A DNA stretch of 64,000 nt from a virus: IMG/VR virus record IMGVR_UViG_3300042691_036566, positions 62,001 through 126,000 of that record; one strand, given 5' to 3'. Position 1 is the stretch's first letter; the number at the start of each line of letters is the position of its first letter. The notes below the pieces were generated by a model. That model worked only from the letters and a program-made list of their open reading frames with translations. It was not told where the DNA came from and made no database searches. A program made the position numbers and the translations under genes. Positions 6,005 to 12,059 of the stretch are shown piece by piece.

Positions 6005-6106
6005 ATGGAAGATATGATTATCGTGCAAATGGTCTGCATTGGGATTGCCAGCCTCTCGCTGGGATTTGTTTTCGGACTTTCAATCAACCTCAAGATCAAG
6101 GAGTAG
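6005..6106 (+). CDS. 33-residue single-span membrane peptide
   Basis: ATG 6005 with AAGGAAAGAGC upstream. The peptide is nearly all one hydrophobic helix (IIVQMVCIGIASLSLGFVFGL) with a short basic end (KIKE). Next gene starts three bases after the stop. It joins five other tiny membrane peptides in this region; a role in host membrane modification is inferred only. Confidence 0.6.
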   Translation: MEDMIIVQMVCIGIASLSLGFVFGLSINLKIKE

Positions 6107-6108
6107 GA

Positions 6109-6285
6109 ATGAAGGATTTCAAGCGTGGTGTCGAGGGAATGAAGAACGAGCGTTGGACCATTCACGTCAAGATTGATGGTCACACGATTGCTCGCGGAAA
6201 GCGCGGGGTTCGCAAGTGGGTCCGCGACCTCAAGCGTATGTATCACCGCGAGATGCGTCGAGTGAAGTTCGACGCTGAGACATAG
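6109..6285 (+). CDS. 58-residue basic protein
   Basis: ATG 6109, GAGTAGGA just upstream. Strongly basic (GKRGVRKWVRDLKRMYHREM), suggesting nucleic-acid binding. It starts with a strand-like WTIHVKIDGHTIARG part and ends in a helix. No family recognised. A nested hairpin begins just after the stop. Confidence 0.6.
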   Translation: MKDFKRGVEGMKNERWTIHVKIDGHTIARGKRGVRKWVRDLKRMYHREMRRVKFDAET

Positions 6286-6289
6286 AAGG

Positions 6290-6329
6290 TTCGCTGGCGG
6301 TGAAATCCAGCCGCCCAAGGCGCAGCGAA
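6290..6329 (+). other. Nested intergenic hairpin, copy 2
   Basis: Outer arms TTCGCTG (6290-6296) and CAGCGAA (6323-6329) enclose GCGG (6297-6300) and CCGC (6311-6314), with CCAGCCGCC on the 3' side and CAAGGCG in the 3' strand. This is the same architecture as 4473-4519 and 6848-6891 with different outer bases. It directly precedes the GTTCTAAGG of promoter module 7. Confidence 0.55.
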
Positions 6330-6330
6330 A

Positions 6331-6452
6331 GTTCTAAGGTGAGTGTTTCTTTGTACTGGACTTCACAACCCGGTCGTGGTACACTCTGTCCTGTAAGTTG
6401 GTGAGAGGGAATGGTTCCCTTGAACCTATCACTCAAAGACGGTTTGACCGTC
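6331..6452 (+). promoter_or_regulatory. Early promoter module 7 with two leader hairpins
   Basis: GTTCTAAGGTGAGTGTTTCTTT matches module 4. -35 TGGACT (6357-6362), 17 bases, -10 TACACT (6380-6385). Leader: AGGGAA-TGG-TTCCCT (6406-6420) and GACGG-TTTGA-CCGTC (6438-6452), then AAGGAA before the start at 6472. Modules 4 and 7 both drive the winged-helix-like paralogues, so gene and promoter were probably duplicated together. Confidence 0.65.
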
Positions 6453-6471
6453 AGAAGGAATGGGAAATAAA

Positions 6472-6837
6472 ATGGCTACCTCTATCGTTGAGTTCGTTCG
6501 TGCTTTCAATGCCAAGGAGGGTCGTGGTTGCCCTGTTGGTGCGATTGAGTACGTCGGTGGATTCTCGAAGAAGGACATTAAGACCGCTAAGGATAAGGGT
6601 CAGATTGTTTCGACTAAGGGAACCGATGGTGGTTTCTTCCCTGCTGGTGAGGTTGTTAAGACTTCTAAGGCTAAGGTGAAGGATTCTCTCAAGGCCGATA
6701 TGGTCGCTTTCATCACGGCAGTTGCTAATGGCAACGGTGATGCAAAGATGGTTGAGACTGCTCATGCTCTGGTTGCTCGGTATAACGCCGAGTGCGAGAA
6801 GAAGAAGGTTGCTGCTTCTAATCGCAAGACCAAGTAG
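6472..6837 (+). CDS. Winged-helix-like small basic protein B
   Basis: 121 residues from ATG 6472; an in-frame ATG at 6460 abuts the ribosome site. Paralogue of 4081: FVRAFNAKEGRGCPVGAIEY, VGGFSKKDIKTAKDKG and STKGTDGGFF line up directly. The C-terminal helix region is less conserved and ends in a basic tail (KKKVAASNRKTK). It has the same promoter type and the same following hairpin as copy A. DNA binding inferred, perhaps as an early regulator. Confidence 0.7.
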   Translation: MATSIVEFVRAFNAKEGRGCPVGAIEYVGGFSKKDIKTAKDKGQIVSTKGTDGGFFPAGEVVKTSKAKVKDSLKADMVAFITAVANGNGDAKMVETAHALVARYNAECEKKKVAASNRKTK

Positions 6838-6847
6838 CAAACAAACT

Positions 6848-6891
6848 AACCCGTTCGGGCGGTTTCCAGCCGCCCGCATGGCGCAACGGGT
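6848..6891 (+). other. Nested intergenic hairpin, copy 3
   Basis: Outer ACCCGTT (6849-6855) with AACGGGT (6885-6891); inner CGGGCGG (6856-6862) with CCGCCCG (6870-6876); loop TTTCCAG. The 3' strand CATGGCGCAACGGGT is almost identical to copy 1. It follows the stop of the winged-helix-like gene B and precedes the ribosome site of 6914, exactly as copy 1 follows gene A. Confidence 0.6.
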
Positions 6892-6913
6892 AACTGGAAA
6901 AAAGGAGAAAGTA

Positions 6914-7081
6914 ATGCGAATCGTAGCACTGAGTGACGGCACTTGGGATATCTGTGCGGACATTGTTACACTCTCGGACGATCAATATGAGCGTTTGACA
7001 AGTGGTGAAGTGACAATCGCAGATCTGTATGAGGAAGGCATCGAGGCGGAAGTTATTCAAACCTTTAATCGGGAGCAGTAA
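6914..7081 (+). CDS. 55-residue acidic hypothetical protein
   Basis: ATG 6914 with AAAGGAGAAAG upstream. MRIVALSDGTWDICADIVTL then SDDQYERLTSGEVTIADLYE; resembles small phage proteins with an 'S-D-D-Q-Y-E-R-L' helix. Next gene begins two bases after the stop. Function unknown. Confidence 0.62.
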   Translation: MRIVALSDGTWDICADIVTLSDDQYERLTSGEVTIADLYEEGIEAEVIQTFNREQ

Positions 7082-7082
7082 A

Positions 7083-7286
7083 ATGACGAAGCATGAGAAG
7101 CTAGAAAAGGCGAAGGTTGACCACAAGTACGCGATTGCTCGCATCGAGGAGCTGGAGCGTGAACTTACAAAGCAGCGCACGATTGCAAGTGATCGACTGC
7201 ATTCGCTGCGTAAGCTGGACCCCAAGACATATGGGGAAATCAAGAAGGGTTATGTTGATTGGTATACCCTTTCGCGTTCGGAGTAA
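7083..7286 (+). CDS. 67-residue coiled-coil protein
   Basis: ATG 7083, immediately after the previous stop. The first ~40 residues (KLEKAKVDHKYAIARIEELE) have heptad spacing typical of a coiled coil; the end is YVDWYTLSRSE. Function unknown. Confidence 0.6.
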   Translation: MTKHEKLEKAKVDHKYAIARIEELERELTKQRTIASDRLHSLRKLDPKTYGEIKKGYVDWYTLSRSE

Positions 7287-7294
7287 CTAAGGAA

Positions 7295-7429
7295 ATGAAG
7301 CGTGTGCTAGCCGCCGTTTTGGCGGTTGTAACCCTAACAAACTGTGTAGCAGAAAAGGAGTGCAAGGTGAGCGAAAAGGATTGCGTTGCTCTCTGGTATA
7401 TGATGCTTGATAAGAATGCGAGGCGATGA
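7295..7429 (+). CDS. 44-residue lipoprotein
   Basis: ATG 7295, AAGGAA upstream. MKRVLAAVLAVVTLTNC is a clear lipoprotein signal peptide with the lipobox L-T-N-C; the mature part is only about 28 residues and carries two further Cys. It is the first of a chain of tiny overlapping membrane genes (7295-7689). Its size is in the range of Rz1-type outer-membrane spanins, but proline richness is absent and no endolysin is adjacent, so I do not assign a lysis role. Confidence 0.62.
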   Translation: MKRVLAAVLAVVTLTNCVAEKECKVSEKDCVALWYMMLDKNARR

Positions 7430-7521
7430 TGGCAGGTGTACTGATTGCGTCAATGATGCTTGGAGTTAGCTGGGCGTTTGGCAAGATGGTTTATAAGGCA
7501 ATCGAGGTGCCGCGTGATTAA
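7426..7521 (+). CDS. 31-residue single-span membrane peptide
   Basis: ATGATG at 7426 overlaps the lipoprotein stop. One hydrophobic helix (GVLIASMMLGVSWAFG) and a short polar end (KAIEVPRD). The GTG of the next peptide lies inside its last codons. Support comes from the unbroken overlap chain and the hydrophobic pattern. Confidence 0.5.
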   Translation: MMAGVLIASMMLGVSWAFGKMVYKAIEVPRD

Positions 7522-7615
7522 TAAGGAAGTTGTTATCGAGGCTTTGACTGCGGTTGGTTTGGCAGCTGTAGTGGTTGCTGCGTTCTGGGTTGTTTACATT
7601 TTTGAACTGGGGTAG
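7514..7615 (+). CDS. 33-residue single-span membrane peptide, GTG start
   Basis: GTG 7514 inside the end of the previous peptide. VINKEVVIEALTAV followed by a hydrophobic helix (LAAVVVAAFWVVYIF). The next start follows two bases after the stop. A weak ribosome site suggests translation by coupling. Confidence 0.45.
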   Translation: MINKEVVIEALTAVGLAAVVVAAFWVVYIFELG

Positions 7616-7617
7616 AT

Positions 7618-7689
7618 ATGATCGCGTTGACAGTCTGGTTTGCGGTAGTTGCTTTGATCGTAGGAGTTACCACGGAGGTAGTAGGGTAA
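7618..7689 (+). CDS. 23-residue hydrophobic peptide
   Basis: ATG 7618 to TAA 7689: MIALTVWFAVVALIVGVTTE and three more residues, essentially one membrane helix. Its stop shares a base with the next ATG (TAATG). On its own this would be too short to call; the four-gene overlap chain is the reason to keep it. Confidence 0.4.
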   Translation: MIALTVWFAVVALIVGVTTEVVG

Positions 7690-7832
7690 TGGGGGATGAT
7701 CAGATAAGCTATAGCAAGGAGCGGGGTCAATGTGATACCTGTGCTAGATTCACCTGGGTACTCACTCAGTACCTGGGTGGGTGTATTGTTGCACGGTACT
7801 GTAAGCGGTGCGAACCAAAGGAGATGGACTAA
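7689..7832 (+). CDS. 47-residue zinc-ribbon-like protein
   Basis: ATG 7689 at a TAATG overlap. Two Cys pairs, C-D-T-C and C-K-R-C, separated by a strand-rich stretch containing one further Cys, form a likely four-Cys zinc ribbon. The stop overlaps the next start (TAATG at 7830-7834). Function unknown. Confidence 0.55.
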   Translation: MGDDQISYSKERGQCDTCARFTWVLTQYLGGCIVARYCKRCEPKEMD

Positions 7833-8215
7833 TGAGTGCAAAGGCGCAACACTTGTTTGACACGGCAAAGATTCAGCTGGTTAGACTCAACGAGGATTGG
7901 AGTTTGAGTGGTGATACTTTTTGTCACCAGACTGCCTCGATCATTCGATCAGCTGTGTGGAGTGATCGCGATGAGTATCAAAATGTTTACAGCTTGCAGC
8001 GTGCTGTTGCACATCTAGCTAGACGCTTTGCAGACTATACTGATCCCGACAGCGGTCCATGCAATACTGTTGAGCAGAGCAACGAGATTGCTCGGTGGTC
8101 TAATACGTTTGCAGCTGCATCGGATACGGTTAGTTTGCTTGAGGATACTTTGCCTGATAAGCAGCGTGAACTCTTAGCAAATGAAACAATGAGCTTCTAT
8201 CGACAGCTGTTTTAA
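7832..8215 (+). CDS. 127-residue helical hypothetical protein
   Basis: ATG 7832 with AAAGGAGATGG upstream. Mostly alpha-helical (AQHLFDTAKIQLVRLNEDWS, then QRAVAHLARRFADYT), mildly acidic, no motif I recognise. It is the last gene of the GC-richer early block; base composition drops sharply after it. Confidence 0.62.
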   Translation: MSAKAQHLFDTAKIQLVRLNEDWSLSGDTFCHQTASIIRSAVWSDRDEYQNVYSLQRAVAHLARRFADYTDPDSGPCNTVEQSNEIARWSNTFAAASDTVSLLEDTLPDKQRELLANETMSFYRQLF

Positions 8216-8245
8216 TGTTATTGCTATCGCTAAAAAACTTCTAGG

Positions 8246-8275
8246 GGTAGAAGGGGGACTTCCCCTCCCCCTACC
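8246..8275. terminator. GC-rich hairpin closing the early block (gap 8216-8438)
   Basis: AGGGGGA (8252-8258) pairs with TCCCCCT (8266-8272) and GGT (8246-8248) with ACC (8273-8275). No T-run follows, so termination is uncertain. The rest of the gap holds a TATAAT-like box at 8327-8332 and a small AT hairpin near 8369-8389 (TTGAAACT / AGTTTTCAA), the likely promoter and leader area for the AT-rich genes beginning at 8439. Confidence 0.45.
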
Positions 8276-8438
8276 CTCATGGTGGTATATATACGGAAAG
8301 TATGTCTACCGTGATTACTATTTTCATATAATAACGCGCCTAGGTCAAAAATATATCGCGGGTCATTTTTTGAAACTTTTTAGTTTTCAATTAACTACTT
8401 ACTGGTAAACTGTACCACAGAAAAATGGGGAAAAAAAC

Positions 8439-8918
8439 ATGAAAATTACAAGAGAGTTTTTAAGAAGAGTAATCGCGGAAGAATTACAGAGAGAGGTAGA
8501 TAGTTCAGGCGAGATGAACTCTATCGTAAAAGAGTTAGAATTCATAGCCGAGAAATTATCAGAAATCAATAAAAACGAATACGATTTTAAAGGTTTGCAA
8601 GGAAAGAACCCAATTCCAGATCTAGGAAATATGTTTAAACAACATGCTGATTTTATGAAGGTAACACCACCAGGTAGTCCAAATTCTAAAACGCTAGTTA
8701 GCGGATTAACAAAAATATTTGGATACCTAGAAAACATGATCGGTGATCAATCAGTGCAACAAGCTAACGCATATTACAAAGATCCTACCAACGCTGCAAG
8801 AGGACTAGGCATGTTTTACGCTAGAAACCTAGCAGTAGGCAACGACGCTCTTGAGCCTTTCCCACCAGAAAGTCGTAAAAAACTTCTAGATCGCATCAAA
8901 GCACTATATGCGGTATAA
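8439..8918 (+). CDS. Hypothetical protein with capsid-targeting-like N-terminus
   Basis: 159 residues. The first 20 (MKITREFLRRVIAEELQREV) form a basic amphipathic helix with I-A-E followed by E. T4 internal head proteins carry N-terminal peptides of this kind (for example MKTYQEFIAEA), cut by the prohead protease after (L/I)xE. The rest is helical with GLGMFYARNLAVGND and DRIKALYAV at the end. I infer a packaged or head-associated protein; its function is unknown. A strong terminator follows. Confidence 0.65.
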   Translation: MKITREFLRRVIAEELQREVDSSGEMNSIVKELEFIAEKLSEINKNEYDFKGLQGKNPIPDLGNMFKQHADFMKVTPPGSPNSKTLVSGLTKIFGYLENMIGDQSVQQANAYYKDPTNAARGLGMFYARNLAVGNDALEPFPPESRKKLLDRIKALYAV

Positions 8919-8935
8919 TATAAATTTTATAAATA

Positions 8936-8982
8936 AAAAACCCAAGTCGCTGGTTAAAATCCGGTAACTTGGGTTTTTTATT
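8936..8982. terminator. Bidirectional intrinsic terminator
   Basis: AAAACCCAAGT and ACTTGGGTTTT flank a loop of about 21 bases; A-run on the left and T-run on the right. A good intrinsic terminator for the 8439 gene, usable on both strands, although no minus-strand gene is present. Confidence 0.85.
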
Positions 8983-9003
8983 GCCTAAAAAACTAATTAT
9001 TTT

Positions 9004-9201
9004 GTGTATAATAAATACAAAATAGGCACCCTCGTATACTCACTATACGATTGTTTAGGGATGATTATAGCAATCTCTAAAGATCATTACAGCAGCAAAT
9101 ATCTTGTTGAGTGGTACTGTCACCGATTCTATGGATCATACACAGAAGAAGAGGTAGAAAATCTAAGAAAGAATTTGCTTGATAAGATGGATAAGGACTA
9201 A
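9004..9201 (+). CDS. Small SH3/KOW-like protein
   Basis: GTG 9004 gives 65 residues with YKIGTLVYSLYDCLGMIIAI then YLVEWYCHRF, the outline IGxxV-xxxx-GxIxx-xx-YxVxW seen also at 3310, 11075 and 12800, followed by a helix EEEVENLRKNLLDKM. There is no clear ribosome site and a TATAAT sits inside the first codons (9007-9012), so the true start is uncertain; ATG 9061 would cut the domain. Confidence 0.55.
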   Translation: MYNKYKIGTLVYSLYDCLGMIIAISKDHYSSKYLVEWYCHRFYGSYTEEEVENLRKNLLDKMDKD

Positions 9202-9208
9202 TTAAAAT

Positions 9209-10147
9209 ATGATAAAAATAAAAATTTCTAAAAAAAGAATGTTGGAGAACGATAAAAAAAGTAGACCCAACGATTTAAACGACGTTCAAAAAAAGAATTT
9301 AAATTTCTTATTGCTAAGTAAATTTGAAATTGGAGTTGGACCACAAGAGGACGACATTTCTGATGAAATTATAAGTTCTATAATTGATTCTGAAATGGAT
9401 AGAACCGGTAATTTTGATCTATATGATAACCCTCCAGCAGCCCTAACTGCTCCAAAGGTTATGGAAGATCTAGTTAAAAAAATTAAACCACTTACCCATG
9501 CAAAATTAATAAAGGCTATAACCGGCAGATCCTACGGCAAAATATTTAAACTCGACAATGAGCACATATTAAAAATATTTTTTGGTGGCATAGATGTTAA
9601 AGAGGATATGGAATGGTATAAAAAATGCCACGACCTAATGCACAAAAAGGGTGCTAAACTAACCACCCTACCTGTGTATGATTATGGAGAAGTCAAACTA
9701 AAAGCCATGCCAGACGCTTTTGTTGCCTATGTTGAAATGGCGGAAGTAGAGCCACTAGACATTTATCTAAAGGGAACTAAAAGAGCCTTAAGTGATGATA
9801 GTCCAGGATCTGATATTGTTTCTAAGTTACAAGCTTACTTTATTGAGGCATATTATAGAGAGAATATAAAAAATATTGATGGAATCAAAGAATATGTTAA
9901 AAAAAGAGTAAATACATTCGACTCTCCATATTTATATGGCAAAAAAGACGACGATGGGGAAGAAGGCCCAGATTATGGTGGTGGAATCTATCGCCCATTA
10001 ACAGACGAAGAAGCTTCTAGCATCCTAGAAGCATTTTATGATATGGTTAAACTTGGATATCAATTAAGCGATATTGCACCTCGAAATATGGGAGTTTTAA
10101 AACAAAGCAGCGTAAGCAATCCAAAAATAGTTATTTTCGATAGGTAA
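9209..10147 (+). CDS. Kinase-fold protein 1, ending at the DFG-like Asp
   Basis: 312 residues, paralogue of the next gene. Residues ~105-125 read TGRSYGKIFK...HILKIF, a glycine loop plus the nucleotide-binding Lys (K122). Hinge-like YVEMAEVEPLD at ~174-184. The C-terminus has DIAPRN (D288, N293), like the catalytic HxDxxxxN loop, and ends VIFDR, so D311 would be the metal-binding Asp of DFG. The chain stops there, without an activation segment or the rest of a C-lobe. N-terminal MIKIKISKKRMLEN resembles a capsid-targeting peptide with L-E. I infer an atypical kinase or pseudokinase, possibly packaged and injected. Confidence 0.6.
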   Translation: MIKIKISKKRMLENDKKSRPNDLNDVQKKNLNFLLLSKFEIGVGPQEDDISDEIISSIIDSEMDRTGNFDLYDNPPAALTAPKVMEDLVKKIKPLTHAKLIKAITGRSYGKIFKLDNEHILKIFFGGIDVKEDMEWYKKCHDLMHKKGAKLTTLPVYDYGEVKLKAMPDAFVAYVEMAEVEPLDIYLKGTKRALSDDSPGSDIVSKLQAYFIEAYYRENIKNIDGIKEYVKKRVNTFDSPYLYGKKDDDGEEGPDYGGGIYRPLTDEEASSILEAFYDMVKLGYQLSDIAPRNMGVLKQSSVSNPKIVIFDR

Positions 10148-10153
10148 AACAAG

Positions 10154-11005
10154 ATGAAAATAAAAAATAAAATATTAAAAATAATAAAAGAGCAGATATC
10201 GCTAATAGAAAATAGTTCTTCTCCCGCTGAACACAATTTTGATATCATCTTTAAACAAGCTTGGAGTGACCAATCTGGTATGATCTATGATAGCATATTT
10301 GGATCGGCTGGGGATGTTTTTGGAGCTTTTACTGGTGAATATAGCGATGAGGAGAAAGAAGAAAAAGCTAACAATATTCGCGGTCTTATAAACAATATCT
10401 CCTGCCTAAAATCTTTTAAAATTGAAAAAGCTGTAACAGGTCGCTCATTTGGTAAAGTATTTAAAATGAGTAATGGTCATATGCTTAAAATATTTTCTGA
10501 TTCATTAAATGTTCAAGATGATCTTGAATGGTACAAAGAAGCGTATGATAAAGCATTTGAAGGAAGCGCAAATTTAAATACACTACCTATATATGATTTT
10601 GGATCGTTTGATCCTGGTGATGGGGCAGATATTCATTTTGTTGAAATGGCTGAAGTTATGCCGCTTGATAAATGGATTATCTATACAAAACGCGGAAATG
10701 AATCTGATGCGCGTGATGGTTTAAGTCCTCTTATTTCATTCTATGACGAGATGCGCCGTGAAGCAAGAAAAAATAAAGTGTTAGATATGACAAAAGAAGA
10801 TGCAGTACAAATGACACTTTTTATGCTTGCTCATGCCCGAAGTAATTATGAACCGTTCACAAGACAGGAAGCAGAAGCCATTTTAGGTGCTTTCTGGGAG
10901 GCTGAACAATCAGGATGGTCTCTGCAAGATACAGCTGTTCGTAATATGGGTGTAACAAAACAAAGTGACCCAAATAATCCCGTTGTTATAATTTTTGACA
11001 GATAA
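10154..11005 (+). CDS. Kinase-fold protein 2, ending at the DFG-like Asp
   Basis: 283 residues. TGRSFGKVFK...HMLKIF (K112), HFVEMAEVMPLD at ~161-172, LQDTAVRNMG (D259, N264), and terminal VVIIFDR (D282): the same motifs in the same order as the preceding gene, about a third identical by eye. The N-terminal 20 residues (MKIKNKILKIIKEQISLIEN) are a basic helix with I-K-E, again resembling a cleavable head-targeting peptide. Tandem duplication with the same abrupt end argues the short form is functional, not broken. Substrate unknown. Confidence 0.6.
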   Translation: MKIKNKILKIIKEQISLIENSSSPAEHNFDIIFKQAWSDQSGMIYDSIFGSAGDVFGAFTGEYSDEEKEEKANNIRGLINNISCLKSFKIEKAVTGRSFGKVFKMSNGHMLKIFSDSLNVQDDLEWYKEAYDKAFEGSANLNTLPIYDFGSFDPGDGADIHFVEMAEVMPLDKWIIYTKRGNESDARDGLSPLISFYDEMRREARKNKVLDMTKEDAVQMTLFMLAHARSNYEPFTRQEAEAILGAFWEAEQSGWSLQDTAVRNMGVTKQSDPNNPVVIIFDR

Positions 11006-11039
11006 TATGTTATAATCCTATAATATATATTTTTTTTTC

Positions 11040-11068
11040 TTGACCGGCCCATTAATATGTGGTATTAT
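11040..11068 (+). promoter_or_regulatory. Sigma70-type promoter, predicted leaderless start
   Basis: TTGACC (11040-11045), 17 bases, TATTAT (11063-11068). Transcription would begin about 11074-11076, at the ATG of the next gene (11075), so the first message of this operon may be leaderless. A run of nine T precedes the -35 box. Confidence 0.75.
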
Positions 11069-11074
11069 AGTACC

Positions 11075-11299
11075 ATGATTAAGCAAACCTCAACTCAAAA
11101 ACATAATATTGGCGAAATGGTGTGTATGTGTAAAATTGACCAATCTATTGGTACAATTGTTAAATTTGATGGATTATTTTATAAAGTTCATTGGAACATG
11201 AATCCGTTTGTATCAAACAATAAAATTGAAACGCATCATCTTGATGCAAATATCTCAATTATGAAGAAAAATTTACAAGAACTCCTAGAGGAGTCATAA
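11075..11299 (+). CDS. Small SH3/KOW-like protein
   Basis: 74 residues from ATG 11075; an upstream in-frame ATG at 11057 lies within the promoter and is rejected. HNIGEMVCMCKIDQSIGTIV then LFYKVHWNMNPF matches the 9004 gene (IGxxV-xxxxD-xxG-xIV-xx-Y-V-W) and both end in a helix with K-N-L. Operon leader for the zinc-ribbon, HNH and exonuclease genes that follow. Function unknown. Confidence 0.65.
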   Translation: MIKQTSTQKHNIGEMVCMCKIDQSIGTIVKFDGLFYKVHWNMNPFVSNNKIETHHLDANISIMKKNLQELLEES

Positions 11300-11313
11300 G
11301 AAAAGAGAAAAAC

Positions 11314-11535
11314 ATGAACGGTCCTAGATTAACAGAAAAAGATTTATTTAACGCAAAAACATTAGTTTGTGAATCGTGTGGAAATAATACATTTGTGAAT
11401 GTCTACATGATTAAACAAATTTCTGCCCTACTTTCCCCGAGTGGTCAAGAGATTAATGCACCAATCCCGACATTTGCTTGTAGCAAGTGTTCACACATCA
11501 ACAAAAGTTTTCTCCCGCCTGAGCGGCAAGAATAA
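11314..11535 (+). CDS. Zinc-ribbon protein
   Basis: 73 residues. CESCGNNTF and CSKCSHIN are two Cys knuckles about 38 residues apart with VYMIKQISALLSPSGQE between; a compact zinc ribbon of the kind common in T4-like marine phages. RBS AAAAGAGAAAAAC is weak. It directly precedes an HNH nuclease gene. Nucleic-acid binding is likely by fold only. Confidence 0.65.
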   Translation: MNGPRLTEKDLFNAKTLVCESCGNNTFVNVYMIKQISALLSPSGQEINAPIPTFACSKCSHINKSFLPPERQE

Positions 11536-11546
11536 GGTAAACAAAT

Positions 11547-12059
11547 ATGAGAGTCTTAGCCCTAAGCTGTAATTATGAACCACTAGGAACTGTTTCTTGG
11601 GAAAAAGCAATTGGTTTAATATTTAACGATAAAGTTTTAACAGTCGGTGAGTATGATCAAGAAATTCGTTCGCCATCTTATACAATGAAGCTACCATCAG
11701 TTATTGTATATAAGAGCAGCAAATGGCGTAAGATTAATTCTGTACGTTTTTCACGTCGTAATGTTTGGCTTCGAGATGAAGGTAGATGTCAATATTGCTC
11801 AAGACGAATTTCACTAAAAAACTTCACACTAGATCACGTTGTGCCTAAAAGCACAGGTGGTAAAACCGTCTGGACAAACGTCGTGGCGTGTTGCTATGAA
11901 TGTAACCAGAAGAAAGGAAACCAAACTTTGAAGGAGTCTGGTATGGGGCTTTTAAAAACTCCAATCAAACCCATGTCTCTTCCATTTGTTCAAGAATCAG
12001 AAACTTCTTTTACTGATAGTTCTCTGCACCCAACTTGGAAGTTCTGGTTGAATAGATAA
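11547..12059 (+). CDS. HNH endonuclease
   Basis: 170 residues. The HNH core is complete: CQYCSRRI, then LDHVVPKSTGGKTVWTN and CYECNQKKGN, so the catalytic His, the Asn and both zinc Cys pairs are present. The N-terminal part (RVLALSCNYEPLGTVSWEKA) is typical of bacterial and phage HNH proteins of the '5-methylcytosine restriction-like' McrA group. It abuts the exonuclease gene with no gap. Could act in DNA processing or as a free-standing nuclease. Confidence 0.88.
   Translation: MRVLALSCNYEPLGTVSWEKAIGLIFNDKVLTVGEYDQEIRSPSYTMKLPSVIVYKSSKWRKINSVRFSRRNVWLRDEGRCQYCSRRISLKNFTLDHVVPKSTGGKTVWTNVVACCYECNQKKGNQTLKESGMGLLKTPIKPMSLPFVQESETSFTDSSLHPTWKFWLNR

Noticed and set aside
5666-6106. 146-residue + frame
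   Set aside because: Most of it is an alternative frame of the 5620 gene; only its last 33 codons (6005-6106) have a ribosome site and a membrane helix, and are listed separately.
8927-8934. TATAAATA as a T4-type late promoter
   Set aside because: It lies just before a terminator with no gene positioned for it; the region is AT-rich, so chance matches are expected.
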